A stretch of 64,000 nucleotides of DNA. Origin: Heliocidaris erythrogramma. Taxonomy: Eukaryota > Echinodermata > Echinoidea > Camarodonta > Echinometridae. The notes under the pieces were generated by a model. It saw only the letters and a list, made by a program, of their open reading frames with translations, ran no database searches and had not been told where the DNA came from. The translations under genes were made by a program, and so were the position numbers. The stretch lies in the NCBI GenBank assembly GCA_025617745.1, contig CM046863.1:57921829-57985828 (forward strand), given 5' to 3'. Numbering within the stretch: the stretch's first letter is position 1; the number at the start of each line of letters is the position of its first letter. Below are positions 1-10,888 of the stretch, piece by piece.

Positions 1-3000
1 AATGAATGTTGTTCATGAAATTTCTCTGAGTGGCCCTATAGGGGCCCTGTGGGGGTAACATACTGGATGGGAGGGGGGGGGGGGGGCGCTGCCAGGCAAA
101 ATGTACATTCTGATCTTCTTCTCCAAAACACATGATCGGAATTCAACCAAACTTGGTAGGAATCATCCTTAGGGGTAGGGGACCCAAAGTTGCTAAAATG
201 GTACATGTGGCCCCCAAGGGGGCCCAGGGGGAGGGCCCCCAATTGTAAAAGCTATGTAAAATTTCAACATCTTCTTCTCCAGAACCAGGCATAGCTCAGA
301 CTTGGTATTTTGTATGGAGATACCTCTATAGATGAAGAATGAATGTTGTTCATGAAATTTCTCTGAGTGGCCCTATAGGGGCCCTGTGGGGGTAACATAC
401 TGGAGGGGGGGGGGGGGCGCTGCCAGGCAAAATGTACATTCTGATCTTCTTCTCCAAAACACATGATCGGAATTCAACCAAACTTGGTAGGAATCATCCT
501 TAGGGGTAGGGGACCCAAAGTTGCTAAAATGGTACATGTGGCCCCAAGGGGGCCCAGGGGGAGGGCCCCCAATTGTAAAAGCTATGTAAATTTCAAACAT
601 CTTCTTCTCCAGAACCAGGCATAGCTCAGACTTGGTATTTTGTATGGAGATACCTCTATAGATGAAGAATGAATGTTGTTCATGAAATTTCTCTGAGTGG
701 CCCTATAGGGGCCCTGTGGGGGTAACATACTGGAGGGGGGGGGGGGGCGCTGCCAGGCAAAATGTACATTCTGATCTTCTTCTCCAAAACACATGATCGG
801 AATTCAACCAAACTTGGTAGGAATCATCCTTAGGGGTAGGGGACCCAAAGTTGCTAAAATGGTACATGTGGCCCCCAAGGGGCCCAGGGGGAGGGCCCCA
901 ATTGTAAAAGCTATGTAAATTTCAAACATCTTCTTCTCCAGAACCAGGCATAGCTCAGACTTGGTATTTTGTATGGAGATACCTCTATAGATGAAGAATG
1001 AATGTTGTTCATGAAATTTCTCTGAGTGGCCCTATAGGGGCCCTGTGGGGGTAACATACTGGAGGGGGGGGGGCGCTGCCAGGCAAAATGTACATTCTGA
1101 TCTTCTTCTCCAAAACACATGATCGGAATTCAACCAAACTTGGTAGGAATCATCCTTAGGGGTAGGGGACCCAAAGTTGCTAAAATGGTACATGTGGCCC
1201 CCAAGGGGGCCCAGGGGGAGGGCCCCCAATTGTAAAGCTATGTAAATTTCAAACATCTTCTTCTCCAGAACCAGGCATAGCTCAGACTTGGTATTGTGTA
1301 TGGAGATACCTCTATAGATGAAGAATGAATGTTGTTCATGAAATTTCTCTGAGTGGCCCTATAGGGGCCCTGTGGGGGTAACATACTGGAGGGGAGGGGG
1401 GGGGGGGGGGCGCTGCCAGGCAAAATGTACATTCTGATCTTCTTCTCCAAAACACATGATCGGAATTCAACCAAACTTGGTAGGAATCATCCTTAGGGGT
1501 AGGGGACCCAAAGTTGCTAAAATGGTACATGTGGCCCCAAGGGGGCCCAGGGGGAGGGCCCCAATTGTAAAAGCTATGTAAATTTCAAACATCTTCTTCT
1601 CCAGAACCAGGCATAGCTCAGACTTGGTATTGTGTATGGAGATACCTCTATAGATGAAGAATGAATGTTGTTCATGAAATTTCTCTGAGTGGCCCTATAG
1701 GGGCCCTGTGGGGGTAACATACTGGAGGGGGGGGGGGCGCTGCCAGGCAAAATGTACATTCTGATCTTCTTCTCCAAAACACATGATCGGAATTCAACCA
1801 AACTTGGTAGGAATCATCCTTAGGGGTAGGGGACCCAAAGTTGCTAAAATGGTACATGTGGCCCCCAAGGGGGCCCAGGGGGAGGCCCCCAATTGTAAAA
1901 GCTATGTAAATTTCAAACATCTTCTTCTCCAGAACCAGGCATAGCTCAGACTTGGTATTTTGTATGGAGATACCTCTATAGATGAAGAATGAATGTTGTT
2001 CATGAAATTTCTCTGAGTGGCCCTATAGGGGCCCTGTGGGGGTAACATACTGGAGGGGGGGGGGGGGGCGCTGCCAGGCAAAATGTACATTCTGATCTTC
2101 TTCTCCAAAACACATGATCGGAATTCAACCAAACTTGGTAGGAATCATCCTTAGGGGTAGGGGACCCAAAGTTGCTAAAATGGTACATGTGGCCCCCAAG
2201 GGGGCCCAGGGGGAGGGCCCCCATTGTAAAAGCTATGTTAATTTCAAACATCTTCTTCTCCAGAACCAGGCATAGCTCAGACTTGGTATTTGTATGGAGA
2301 TACCTCTATAGATGAAGAATGAATGTTGTTCATGAAATTTCTCTGAGTGGCCCTATAGGGGCCCTGTGGGGGTAACATACTGGAGGGGGGGGGGGCGCTG
2401 CCAGGCAAAATGTACATTCTGATCTTCTTCTCCAAAACACATGATCGGAATTCAACCAAACTTGGTAGGAATCATCCTTAGGGGTAGGGGACCCAAGTTG
2501 CTAAAATGGTACATGTGGCCCCAAGGGGGCCCAGGGGGAGGGCCCCCAATTGTAAAAGCTATGTAAATTTCAAACATCTTCTTCTCCAGAACCAGGCATA
2601 GCTCAGACTTGGTATTTTGTATGGAGATACCTCTATAGATGAAGAATGAATGTTGTTCATGAAATTTCTCTGAGTGGCCCTATAGGGGCCCTGTGGGGGT
2701 AACATACTGGAGGGGAGGGGGGGGGGGGGGCGCTGCCAGGCAAAATGTACATTCTGATCTTCTTCTCCAAAACACATGATCGGAATTCAACCAAACTTGG
2801 TAGGAATCATCCTTAGGGGTAGGGGACCCAAAGTTGCTAAAATGGTACATGTGGCCCCAAGGGGCCCAGGGGAGGGCCCCAATTGTAAAAGCTATGTAAA
2901 TTTCAAACATCTTCTTCTCCAGAACCAGGCATAGCTCAGACTTGGTATTTTGTATGGAGATACCTCTATAGATGAAGAATGAATGTTGTTCATGAAATTT

Positions 3001-5210
3001 CTCTGAGTGGCCCTATAGGGGCCTGTGGGGGTAACATACTGGAGGGGGGGGGGGGGGGGGCGCTGCCAGGCAAAATGTACATTCTGTTCTTCTTCTCCAA
3101 AACACATGATCGGAATTCAACCAAACTTGGTAGGAATCATCCTTAGGGGTAGGGGACCCAAAGTTGCTAAAATGGTACATGTGGCCCCCAGGGGGCCCAG
3201 GGGGAGGGCCCCCAAGTGTAAAAGCTATGTAAATTTCAAACATCTTCTTCTCCAGAACCAGGCATAGCTCAGACTTGGTATTGTGTATGGAGATACCTCT
3301 ATAGATGAAGAATGAATGTTGTTCATGAAATTTCTCTGAATGGCCCTGTAGGGGCCCTGTGGGGGTAACATACTGGAGGGGGGGGGGGGCGCTGCCAGGC
3401 AAAATGTACATTCTGATCTTCTCCAAAACACATGATCGGAATTCAACAAACTTGGTAGGAATCATCCTTAGGGGTAGGGGACCCAAAGTTGCTAAAATGG
3501 TACATGTGGCCCCCAGGGGCCCAGGGGGAGAGCCCCCAAGTGTAAAAGCTATTTCAAACATCTTCTTCTCCAGAACCAGGCATAGCTCAGACTTGGTATT
3601 GTGTATGGTGATACCTCTATAGATGAAGAATGAATGGGGTGGTAACATACTGGAGGGGGGGGGGGGGGCGCTGCCAGGCAAAATGTACATTCTGATCTTC
3701 TCCAAAACACATGATCGGAATTCAACCAAACGTGGTAGGAATCATCCTTAGGGGTAGGGGACCAAAGGAGCTAAAATGGTACATGTGGCCCCAGGGGGGC
3801 CAAGGGGAGAGCCCCCAAGTGTAAAAGCTATGTAAATTTCAAACATCTTCTTCTCCAGAACCAGGCATAGCTCAGACTTGGTATTGTGTATGGAGATACC
3901 TCTATAGATGAAGAATGAATGTTGTTCATGAAATTTCTCTGAATGGCCCTGTAGGGCCCTGTGGGGGTAACATACTGGAGGGGGGGGGGGGGGCGCTGCC
4001 AGGCAAAATGTACATTCTGATCTTCTTCTCCAAAACACATGATCGGAATTCAACCAAACTTGGTAGGAATCATCCTTAGGGGTAGGGGACCCAAAGTTGC
4101 TAAATGGTACATGTGGCCCCAAGGGGGCCAGGGGGAGGGCCCCCAATTGTAAAAGCTATGTAAATTTCAAACATCTTCTTCTCCAGAACCAGGCATAGCT
4201 CAGACTTGGTATTTTGTATGGAGATACCTCTATAGATGAAGAATGAATGTTGTTCATGAAATTTCTCTGAGTGGCCCTATAGGGGCCCTGTGGGGGTAAC
4301 ATACTGGAGGGGAGGGGGGGGGGGGGGGCGCTGCCAGGCAAAATGTACATTCTGTTCTTCTTCTCCAAAACACATGATCGGAATTCAACCAAACTTGGTA
4401 GGAATCATCCTTAGGGGTAGGGGACCCAAAGTTGCTAAAATGGTACATGTGGCCCCAGGGGGCCCAGGGGGAGAGCCCCCAAGTGTAAAAGCTATGTAAA
4501 TTTCAAACATCTTCTTCTCCAGAACCAGGCATAGCTCAGACTTGGTATTGTGTATGGAGATACCTCTATAGATGAAGAATGAATGTTGTTCATGAAATTT
4601 CTCTGAATGGCCCTGTAGGGGCCCTGTGGGGGTAACATACTGGAGGGGGGGGGGGGCGCTGCCAGGCAAAATGTACATTCTGATCTTCTTCTCCAAAACA
4701 CATGATCGGAATTCAACCAAACTTGGTAGGAATCATCCTTAGGGTAGGGGACCCAAAGTTGCTAAAATGGTACATGTGGCCCCCAGGGGGCCAGGGGGAG
4801 AGCCCCCAAGTGTAAAAGCTATGTAAATTTCAAACATCTTCTTCTCCAGAACCAGGCATAGCTCAGACTTGGTATTGTGTATGGAGATACCTCTATAGAT
4901 GAAGAATGAATGTTGTTCATGAAATTTCTCTGATGGCCCTGTAGGGGCCCTGTGGGGGTAACATACTGGAGGGGGGGGGGGGGCGCTGCCAGGCAAAATG
5001 TACATTCTGATCTTCTCCAAAACACATGATCGGAATTCAACCAAACGTGGTAGGAATCATCCTTAGGGGTAGGGGATCCAAAGTTGCTAAAATGGTACAT
5101 GTGGCCCCAGGGGGCCAGGGGGGCCAGGGGGAGAGCCCCCAAGTGTAAAAGCTATGTAAATTTCAAACATCTTCTCCAGAACCAGGAATAGCTCAGACTT
5201 GGTATTGTGT
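1..5210. repeat. Tandem satellite, about 330-bp unit, 16 copies
   Basis: The phrase GAACCAGGCATAGCTCAGAC recurs 16 times (near 279, 607, 936, 1263, 1600, 1927, 2260, 2584, 2917, 3250, 3568, 3856, 4180, 4516, 4846 and 5174), giving a period of about 325-337 bp, with shorter deleted units near 3630. The array is cut by the left edge of the window. Each unit carries one pure G run of 9-20 bases after TAACATACTGGAG, several GGCCC/GGGCC palindromes and a conserved AAACTTGGTAGGAATCATCC block. Two unit subtypes exist: one with GAGTGGCCCTATAGG and CCAATTGTAAAAG, the other with GAATGGCCCTGTAGG and CCAAGTGTAAAAG. Minus-strand reading frames of 60-240 codons recur only because the unit recurs. Single diverged copies near 50270 and 54240 show that the monomer comes from a dispersed repeat. 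Confidence 0.97.
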
Positions 5211-5499
5211 ATGGAGATTTTTTTCTGGGTGGCCCTATAGGGGGTCTGTGTGGGGGTAACATACTGGAGGGGGGGGGGGTGGGGCAAGTTGTCCGCCATC
5301 ATAAACTTTTTACATTTTCAGCTTCTCCAAAACCCATGATTGGAATTTAACCGAACTTGGTAGGAAGCTCATACTTGGTATTGTGTATAGAGATACCTCT
5401 ATAGATGAAGAATGAAAGTTGTTCATGTGCTAGAGAGAACATGCACCAGATGTGAATTGATCCACCTCAGGTGAGCGTCGTGCCCCCTGGGGCTCTTGT
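5211..5499. repeat. Degenerate last satellite unit and right edge of the parent repeat
   Basis: After the last good unit the sequence keeps pieces of the monomer (GGTAACATACTGGAGG with a G run, then CCGAACTTGGTAGGA and a shortened TAGATGAAGAATGAA), rearranged and diverged. It then ends in a block not found in the inner monomers, with CACCTCAGGTGAGCGTCGTG near 5464 and CCCCTGGGGCTCTTG. A similar ending lies near 54420 beside a lone monomer fragment. I read this as the right end of the dispersed repeat within which the array expanded. The next base begins the large duplicated block. Confidence 0.6.
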
Positions 5500-5888
5500 T
5501 AAAATAATGCTGGTATAGTTTATTCGTAATTCCGAAGTTGCTTAGATATAATTCTCTTGCTTTCCCAGAAGCGACTTCATACCATCGGCCCATTTATGGA
5601 TCATTATAGCAAATGAAACATCCGGATAAACTGGAAAGAAAATAGCCCAGCTATGTTTCCTTATTCATACAATATTCATTAGATACGTGCAGGGGTAGAT
5701 TATTTGAATTCTATATAAAATGCGCCTAGGGAAGAACTTTTCATGAACAATATGCAACGTTACCATGTGATTTAAGATGTCTGTTTCACCATTAATGGGA
5801 ACAGCCATTGGATTTCTAAATTAGAAACATTTCCTCCTTGTTGATAACATGTCAATCTCATTGTAACATCATCCGTCTTCTTTTGCAG

Positions 5889-6063
5889 GATAATACCTAT
5901 GATGAGAAGGAGTACTACATTTCTCACGTTCACTGAGCTAACAATGATGAGTATGCACTACTCTGGAAGCTGACATGGTACATTGCCATTAAACCATACC
6001 TGACATACATCACGGTGAATAATAACTACAAGGATGAATGCATTTGCGACTATTTTACCACAG
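5889..6063 (+). pseudogene. Exon-like relic in duplicated block, copy 1
   Basis: A pyrimidine-rich acceptor (TCTTCTTTTGCAG) precedes a 175-bp segment that is open in one frame except for a single TGA, and which ends at a weak donor (CACAG followed by GTTTGC). The frame reads DNTYDEKEYYISHVH, stop, then ANNDEYALLWKLTWYIAIKP, ending near KDECICDYFTTG, which looks like real protein rather than random translation. The duplicate at 24453-24626 has the same acceptor and stop plus a one-base deletion. I do not recognise the family. It is probably a decayed exon of a host gene or mobile element; an intergenic coincidence cannot be excluded. Confidence 0.3.
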
Positions 6064-6187
6064 GTTTGCATCATGATGTACTAAACAGGAATATGCATCG
6101 CTAACGACGTTTAATATGCCCACAATCATCTACATTATTGGTAGTATATAGTTATTACTATCATTTACTGCATATCATCATCATAAC

Positions 6188-6330
6188 AGTAGTAGTAGTA
6201 GTAATAGTATAAGAGTAGAAGAAGAAAGGAATAAGTAGGAGTAGCAAGAGGAAGTGGAGAGGGAGGATCTAGTAGTAGTATAGCAGTCATGGTAGTAGTA
6301 AAAGTAGTAGTAGTAGTAGTAACAATAATG
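6188..6330. repeat. AGT/GTA trinucleotide microsatellite, copy 1
   Basis: Interrupted runs of AGT/GTA with AGG variants, in the same place as the much longer tract at 24752-25007 in the duplicate. It shows how far the two blocks have drifted in repeat length. Confidence 0.9.
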
Positions 6331-7127
6331 AGTTGTTTTTTTATATAGTAGTCATGGTAGTTGTAGCAAATGAGTCATACTTACTTGGGGACCTTACTCT
6401 TTTAGTGCAATATTTCAAATATTTTGTCTCACTTTGGTTATACTTTCTAAAATTTGATATTGTTCGAACCGACATATAAGTCATAGTGCTTTCTATTGAT
6501 TGGTCGTGTACATGGTTAGAAATGGAATTGTAATCATTGTCACAACTTCTACCAATATGCTATTCACCAGTACTCAACAACAATACGTGTGTTTATATAA
6601 TAAAGTTCATTAGATGAACGGGTGTCTACTACTAATGTATATGAATATGTATATACAATGCAGCTACGTTTACATGTATAACAGTCTGTTTCATTGTCAT
6701 CATCATCGTCATAAATGTGTATAGATTTGATACTTGAATACCGCTAGGTATTTAGTGTACTGTAAATAGATTTGGATTCATTTCACTAAGCAAATATAAC
6801 AGAGTTCTTTTGAAAGATATAAACAGCGTTGTTGACAACTCATAGTTAAGATTTTAGTTTATAAGTTTTAAAGCTTAATTTAATTGTGATAACATCTGGA
6901 GATCTATGTAAAAGAACAGTGAATAAACGTTGATCATGCGGTCATTAAGTTATTAACAGTGTTGATATGAGATTGAGTTCTTAATAATGGATCAGTTACA
7001 CACCAAAGAGTAGAATGTACTAATCAAGATATAATGATAGTGAATTATCAAATGACAGGTTTAGTGACCCAGTCAATTTATATGACAAACGTCCCCATTT
7101 CATATCTCCGTATCCTTCTGCTCCAAC

Positions 7128-7464
7128 TGTAAATAATAATAATAATAATAATAGTGGCTACTTGTAAAGCGCACAGGTCCGCCTTTCGACGCTCATGGCA
7201 CTGTATAGATAGGTATATATTATTACCCCCGGTCATTGGATTCTGGCACGCCCGCACACAGTGTATGCACATTCTCACTCCCTGGGGAGCATTCCAGCCA
7301 GGCGTCTGTAAAGCGCACACATGCTAAGCAAAGGACATTACCTTTCGCCATCCTACCGGGTACCCATTTAACACCTGGGTGGAGAGTGGCAAATGTAATT
7401 AACGTCTTGCCAAAGGACGCTAGTGCTGCGGTGGGATTCGAACCCCGGACCTAAACCTAAACAT
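7128..7464 (-). mobile_element. tRNA-related SINE, present in copy 1 only
   Basis: The collinear duplicate at about 25790 reads straight through ACTGTAAATAAACGTAAATA, so this stretch is an insertion. On the minus strand it begins with a tRNA-type B box (GGGTTCGAATCCC, complement near 7433-7446), continues with a body containing TGGGTACCCGGTAGGATGGC, and ends in GCGCTTTACAAGTAGCC followed by an (ATT)n tail (7132-7152 on the plus strand). A 5' tRNA-like head, a body and a short microsatellite tail are the SINE layout. The head lacks an A box, so this copy is 5'-truncated. No clear target duplication can be resolved because the site is itself AT-rich. Confidence 0.72.
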
Positions 7465-7786
7465 AAATAAACGTAATAAATAATTATATAGACCTACATG
7501 GTATGATGGATGTTTTCCTTTTAATAAAATGTAGATTATCCATATATATAGCATATTTAGCATATAAAACATTGTTTTATGCTAAAAACAAAGTAATCAA
7601 TTATGTACAATATTATACACTATGGGGTATACAGCTCATTGTATATTTGGTCAGGATTACAATTGTAAAGCAAGAAGAATTAAGCAATGATTTTTGTTCA
7701 TCGACATGTATTCAAAATTAGTCTTCATAAAAACATGCAGAGTAGATAGCAAATATGAAGAATATTTACAAAAATCGTTGGGTAAG

Positions 7787-8403
7787 ATGACATTAACATG
7801 TAGTATTGACAAATCAATGAAAGTCTCGTTTCATTCTGTAAAGATGACATTAACGTGTAGTAGTGACAAATCAATGAAAGTCTCGTTTCATTCTGTAAAG
7901 ATGACATTAACGTGTAGTATTGACAAATCAATGAAAGTCTCGTTTCATTCTGTAAAGATGACATTAACGTGTAGTATTGACAAATCAATGAAAGTCTCGT
8001 TTCATTCTGTAAAGATTTAACGTGTAGTATTAACAAATCAATGAAAATCTCGTTTCATTCTGTAAAGATGACATTAACGTGTAGTATTGACGAATCAGTG
8101 AAAGTCTCGTTTCATTCTGTAAAGATGACATTAACGTGTAGTATTGACAAATCAATGAAAGTCTCGTTTCATTCTGTAAAGATGACATTAATGTGTAGTA
8201 TTGACAAATCAATGAAAGTCTCGTTTCATTCTGTAAAGATGACATTAACGTGTAGTATTGACATCAATGAAAGTCTCGTTTCATTCTGTATAGATGACAT
8301 TAACGTGTAGTATTGACAAATCAATGAAAGTCTCGTTTCATTCTGTAAAGATGACATTGACGTGTAGTATTGACATCAATGAAAGTCTCGTTTCATTTTG
8401 TAA
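7787..8403. repeat. 57-bp hairpin minisatellite, about 11 units (copy 1)
   Basis: The unit runs from AAAGATGACATTAACGTGTA to TCGTTTCATTCTGT and is 57 bp, with 55-bp variants that have lost two bases (GACATCAATG in place of GACAAATCAATG). Each unit holds an inverted repeat, AATGAAA-GTCTCG-TTTCATT. Because 57 is a multiple of three, both strands show long repetitive frames, but these are by-products. The same array lies at 26105-26668 in the duplicate with about 10 units. Confidence 0.95.
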
Positions 8404-9092
8404 AGAAAAAAAAAATAGTGTGCATGATTATAGGCCTATATAATCATATGCAAAGGGAAATGTATTCCATCTTATTTAAAGAGAGATATTTAAGACTGTC
8501 AGAAATGTCACATGAACGTCATATGGGGGAGCGGGATTTGAAAATGTAATATAAATAATTATGTATCACATAATGAGTTTATCATTGTCATGTCGTTTTC
8601 TTCAAATGAAGCTTTGGATATCATGAACGAAATTCTAAACGATAATTACTTTCAAGCTTTTATAATCAAAACTTGTCTCATGTATTTATGTATTTTTAAA
8701 CTGAATGATGACAAATAAATTGAATTGAATTGAAATAATAATGTACATAATGTTAAATAGTGGATGAACAACATCGAAAATACATATTTTGTTTCTTATT
8801 AACTGGTTCATGGTCATCTTAAGATTTCATTTCATCAATAAGCAAGGATTTAGATATTCAGTACATAATTATGTGTAAATGTTTATAATAAGAGGTTATA
8901 CTGTTTGCAAACTATACATTAGTCGCCTGATTTTCTTTGCATGTTTGTCTCCGCCGTTCATTTACCCAGGTCTCGGAGACCAGTGAAGGAAAGAATACTT
9001 CGTAAACTGTGACGGGAGTGAAAAATATCGTGTTTGAGATTGGGTTATCCAGATAATTGAAAAATGATTTGAAAAAAAAAGAACATTGTTTC
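8404..9092. other. No gene seen; old LINE-type tail near 8719
   Basis: AT-rich sequence shared with the duplicate. ACAAATAAATTGAATTGAAT near 8712 resembles the short repeat tail at the 3' end of CR1/L2-type LINEs, suggesting an ancient insertion. Nothing else is recognisable. Confidence 0.45.
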
Positions 9093-9255
9093 TGGCCAAG
9101 CCCTCTCCAATGTTTGCAAAGTATGTGTTAACAATTTCGGCTAGACGGTTGGGTTCAGAAATGACAAAACCGCTTTGTTCAATTTCTGAGATATGAGCTT
9201 TAGTTGAGCCTTTATTCAGTCCGTTGTTGATGCGTTTATTATCTTTACTGGAAGG
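9093..9255 (-). pseudogene. LINE linker-region relic (between endonuclease and RT), copy 1
   Basis: On the minus strand about 55 codons are open, containing KINDRED-free text such as INNGLNKGSTKAHISEIEQ and PNRLAEIVNTYFANIGEGLA. The pattern of a variable stretch ending in an NxYFANIG motif is typical of the segment just before the reverse transcriptase of CR1/L2-group LINEs. Neither the endonuclease nor the catalytic RT motifs survive next to it. The copy at 27346-27497 keeps the same frame. This is a short fossil fragment, not a gene. Confidence 0.45.
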
Positions 9256-9494
9256 TATTTATTATACTGAGGTGTTATGATATATGTATTATCTTTTGTA
9301 TTATGTCATTTGTATATACTTATATTTTGCTTTCTCATGTACATATGTAAACCAATCGTGGAAAGAAATAAAATATAAATAAAAAATCAAATCAAAATCA
9401 AGAAAGAAATGAAATAAATAATGTGAAACTAAATGAAAAATGACGGCATTTTACAAAGCAATGAATTCAATCTGTGAAATATTTGCTTTTTCTC

Positions 9495-10215
9495 CCCCCC
9501 CCCCCCCCCCCCCCCCCCTGCAGATTATCACCAATGTGAAAAGACAAACTGAATGGCCTCTTGGAAAGATACAGAGAGAGAGAGAGAGACCGACAATGGA
9601 GTTCAGAGTATAATGCAGATAGAGAGACTGGGAGTGACAGGGGGGGGGGGGGGGGGGGGGGGGGTAAATCGGAAGGTATACAGAGCGAAAGAGCAGAGAG
9701 ACACAGAGAGAGAGCTCTATCGAGGAGAGAGACTAGAGAATAATACAAAAGAAACTCAGAGTGGGAATAAAAGCAACAAATAGAGATGGAGAGAGGGATT
9801 TATCAAGACAGCGAGAGAGAGAGATTTATCAAGACAGAGAGAGAGGGAGAGTTAGATTTATCAAGAGAGTGAGGGTGAGATAACAGAGACTGGAAGTGGG
9901 GACAGAAGCAAATTAAGAGATGGAGAAGTAATGGGAGGGAGAGAGAGAGAGAAGGAGAGGTAAGATAGATCAGAGTAGAGAATGAGAAGGGCGATTGTTA
10001 GAAAGGGCGAGGGGGGGGGGGGGGGGGGGGTGGTCGAGAGAAAGGAAGGGGCGGGGTCCAAGAGAGAGGAGATGAGAGGAGAAAGAGAAAGTGAATGAGA
10101 GAGAGTGAGTCTCTCCCCCCCCCCCAAAAAAAAAAAAAAAAAAAAAAAAAAACCATCTCTCTCACTCTCTCTCTCCCTCTTTTTTGTTCTCTCTCTCTCT
10201 CACATAATTATACAC
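9495..10215. repeat. Poly-C, GA-rich and poly-G low-complexity tract, copy 1
   Basis: A C run at about 9495-9518, then some 600 bp dominated by GAGA on the plus strand, interrupted by G runs near 9641-9664 and 10011-10030, then a CCCCCC/AAAAAA junction and a CTCTCT tract to about 10200. The strong purine/pyrimidine strand bias could permit triplex (H-DNA) or G-quadruplex structure. Low-complexity frames here are not genes. The duplicate at 27743-28450 has the same order with different run lengths. Confidence 0.9.
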
Positions 10216-10329
10216 ACATGACATTGTCGGGGGATGTTTATTTCTTCGACAATATTCTATTATACAATGTTTATACAGTCTGCTGCATGCACAAAGTAAT
10301 GCAATGGTAAACTAATTGTAGAGAAATTG

Positions 10330-10343
10330 TCACTAGATGGCGC
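10330..10343 (+). promoter_or_regulatory. CTCF-like motif, copy 1
   Basis: TCACTAGATGGCGC agrees with 13 of 14 positions of the animal CTCF core consensus CCASYAGRKGGCRS. The same 14 bases occur at 28582 in the duplicate. A single motif match is weak evidence of binding. Confidence 0.3.
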
Positions 10344-10888
10344 TCGACCACTCAACAACCATACATCACTGTATGGGTTTTCAGGCTCATGGGATAGCAA
10401 CGAGTTTTCACTATCTGTTTATTAATTATTATTTCATTTGTGGGGATTACTAAGGAATACAAGAAAAGAAACAAACACGCTTCTGGGTTCCCGTTTTTAT
10501 TATAAGGAGTCAATGTAAACTCGAAGTTTTTATATTTGATTTAGCTCATTAGGATATTCTTAAAAAAGGAGAAGGGTCCCTCAAGTGAGCTGCGGGGAGT
10601 CCTACTTGAGAAGGTCGTGTTCTACTCGGACGATCGGAGTAGATGGGGTTTTTTATAATCTGGTTTTCTGAAGGGTGGACACTCATTGGGGGTGGATAGA
10701 CTTTGTGACGTGTGGCATGTTTTCTAGTTCCGGAATTGTTATGTACTTGTCTTATTTCCAACTTCAATTGACAATTGTTTTTTCTGTATTTAAAAATGCA
10801 TCATTCTTCCCATTTACTGAGATATTAGCGCAATGTTACACAATTCTGTTCCGAGCTTTTTGTCACAGTTTAAGATTTAGAGTTTTCA

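Larger units (their letters stand above)
5499..10368. repeat. Large duplicated block, copy 1 (partner 24062-28620)
   Basis: From AAAATAATGCTGGTATAG (5499) to ACCATACATCA (10368) the sequence is collinear with 24062-28620, with scattered substitutions and small indels. The main differences are a SINE insertion in this copy (7128-7464), a much longer AGT/GTA tract in copy 2, one unit more in this copy's 57-bp minisatellite, and changed homopolymer lengths. On the left this copy abuts the satellite edge. On the right it is followed by an L1-like LINE that copy 2 lacks. It could be a tandem segmental duplication or two divergent haplotypes placed in series during assembly. Confidence 0.9.

Noticed and set aside
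3013..3729. 238-codon minus-strand frame in the satellite, with many similar shorter frames
   Set aside because: It tracks the 330-bp unit and passes through it in several frames; Pro runs come from the G homopolymer. No start, splice or codon-level conservation.
7694..8310. 19-residue repeat proteins on both strands of the 57-bp minisatellite
   Set aside because: Open on both strands because of unit length only; 55-bp variants shift the frame.
7787..8403. CRISPR-like array
   Set aside because: Units are contiguous with no variable spacers, and the genome is eukaryotic. The same holds for the 69-bp array.
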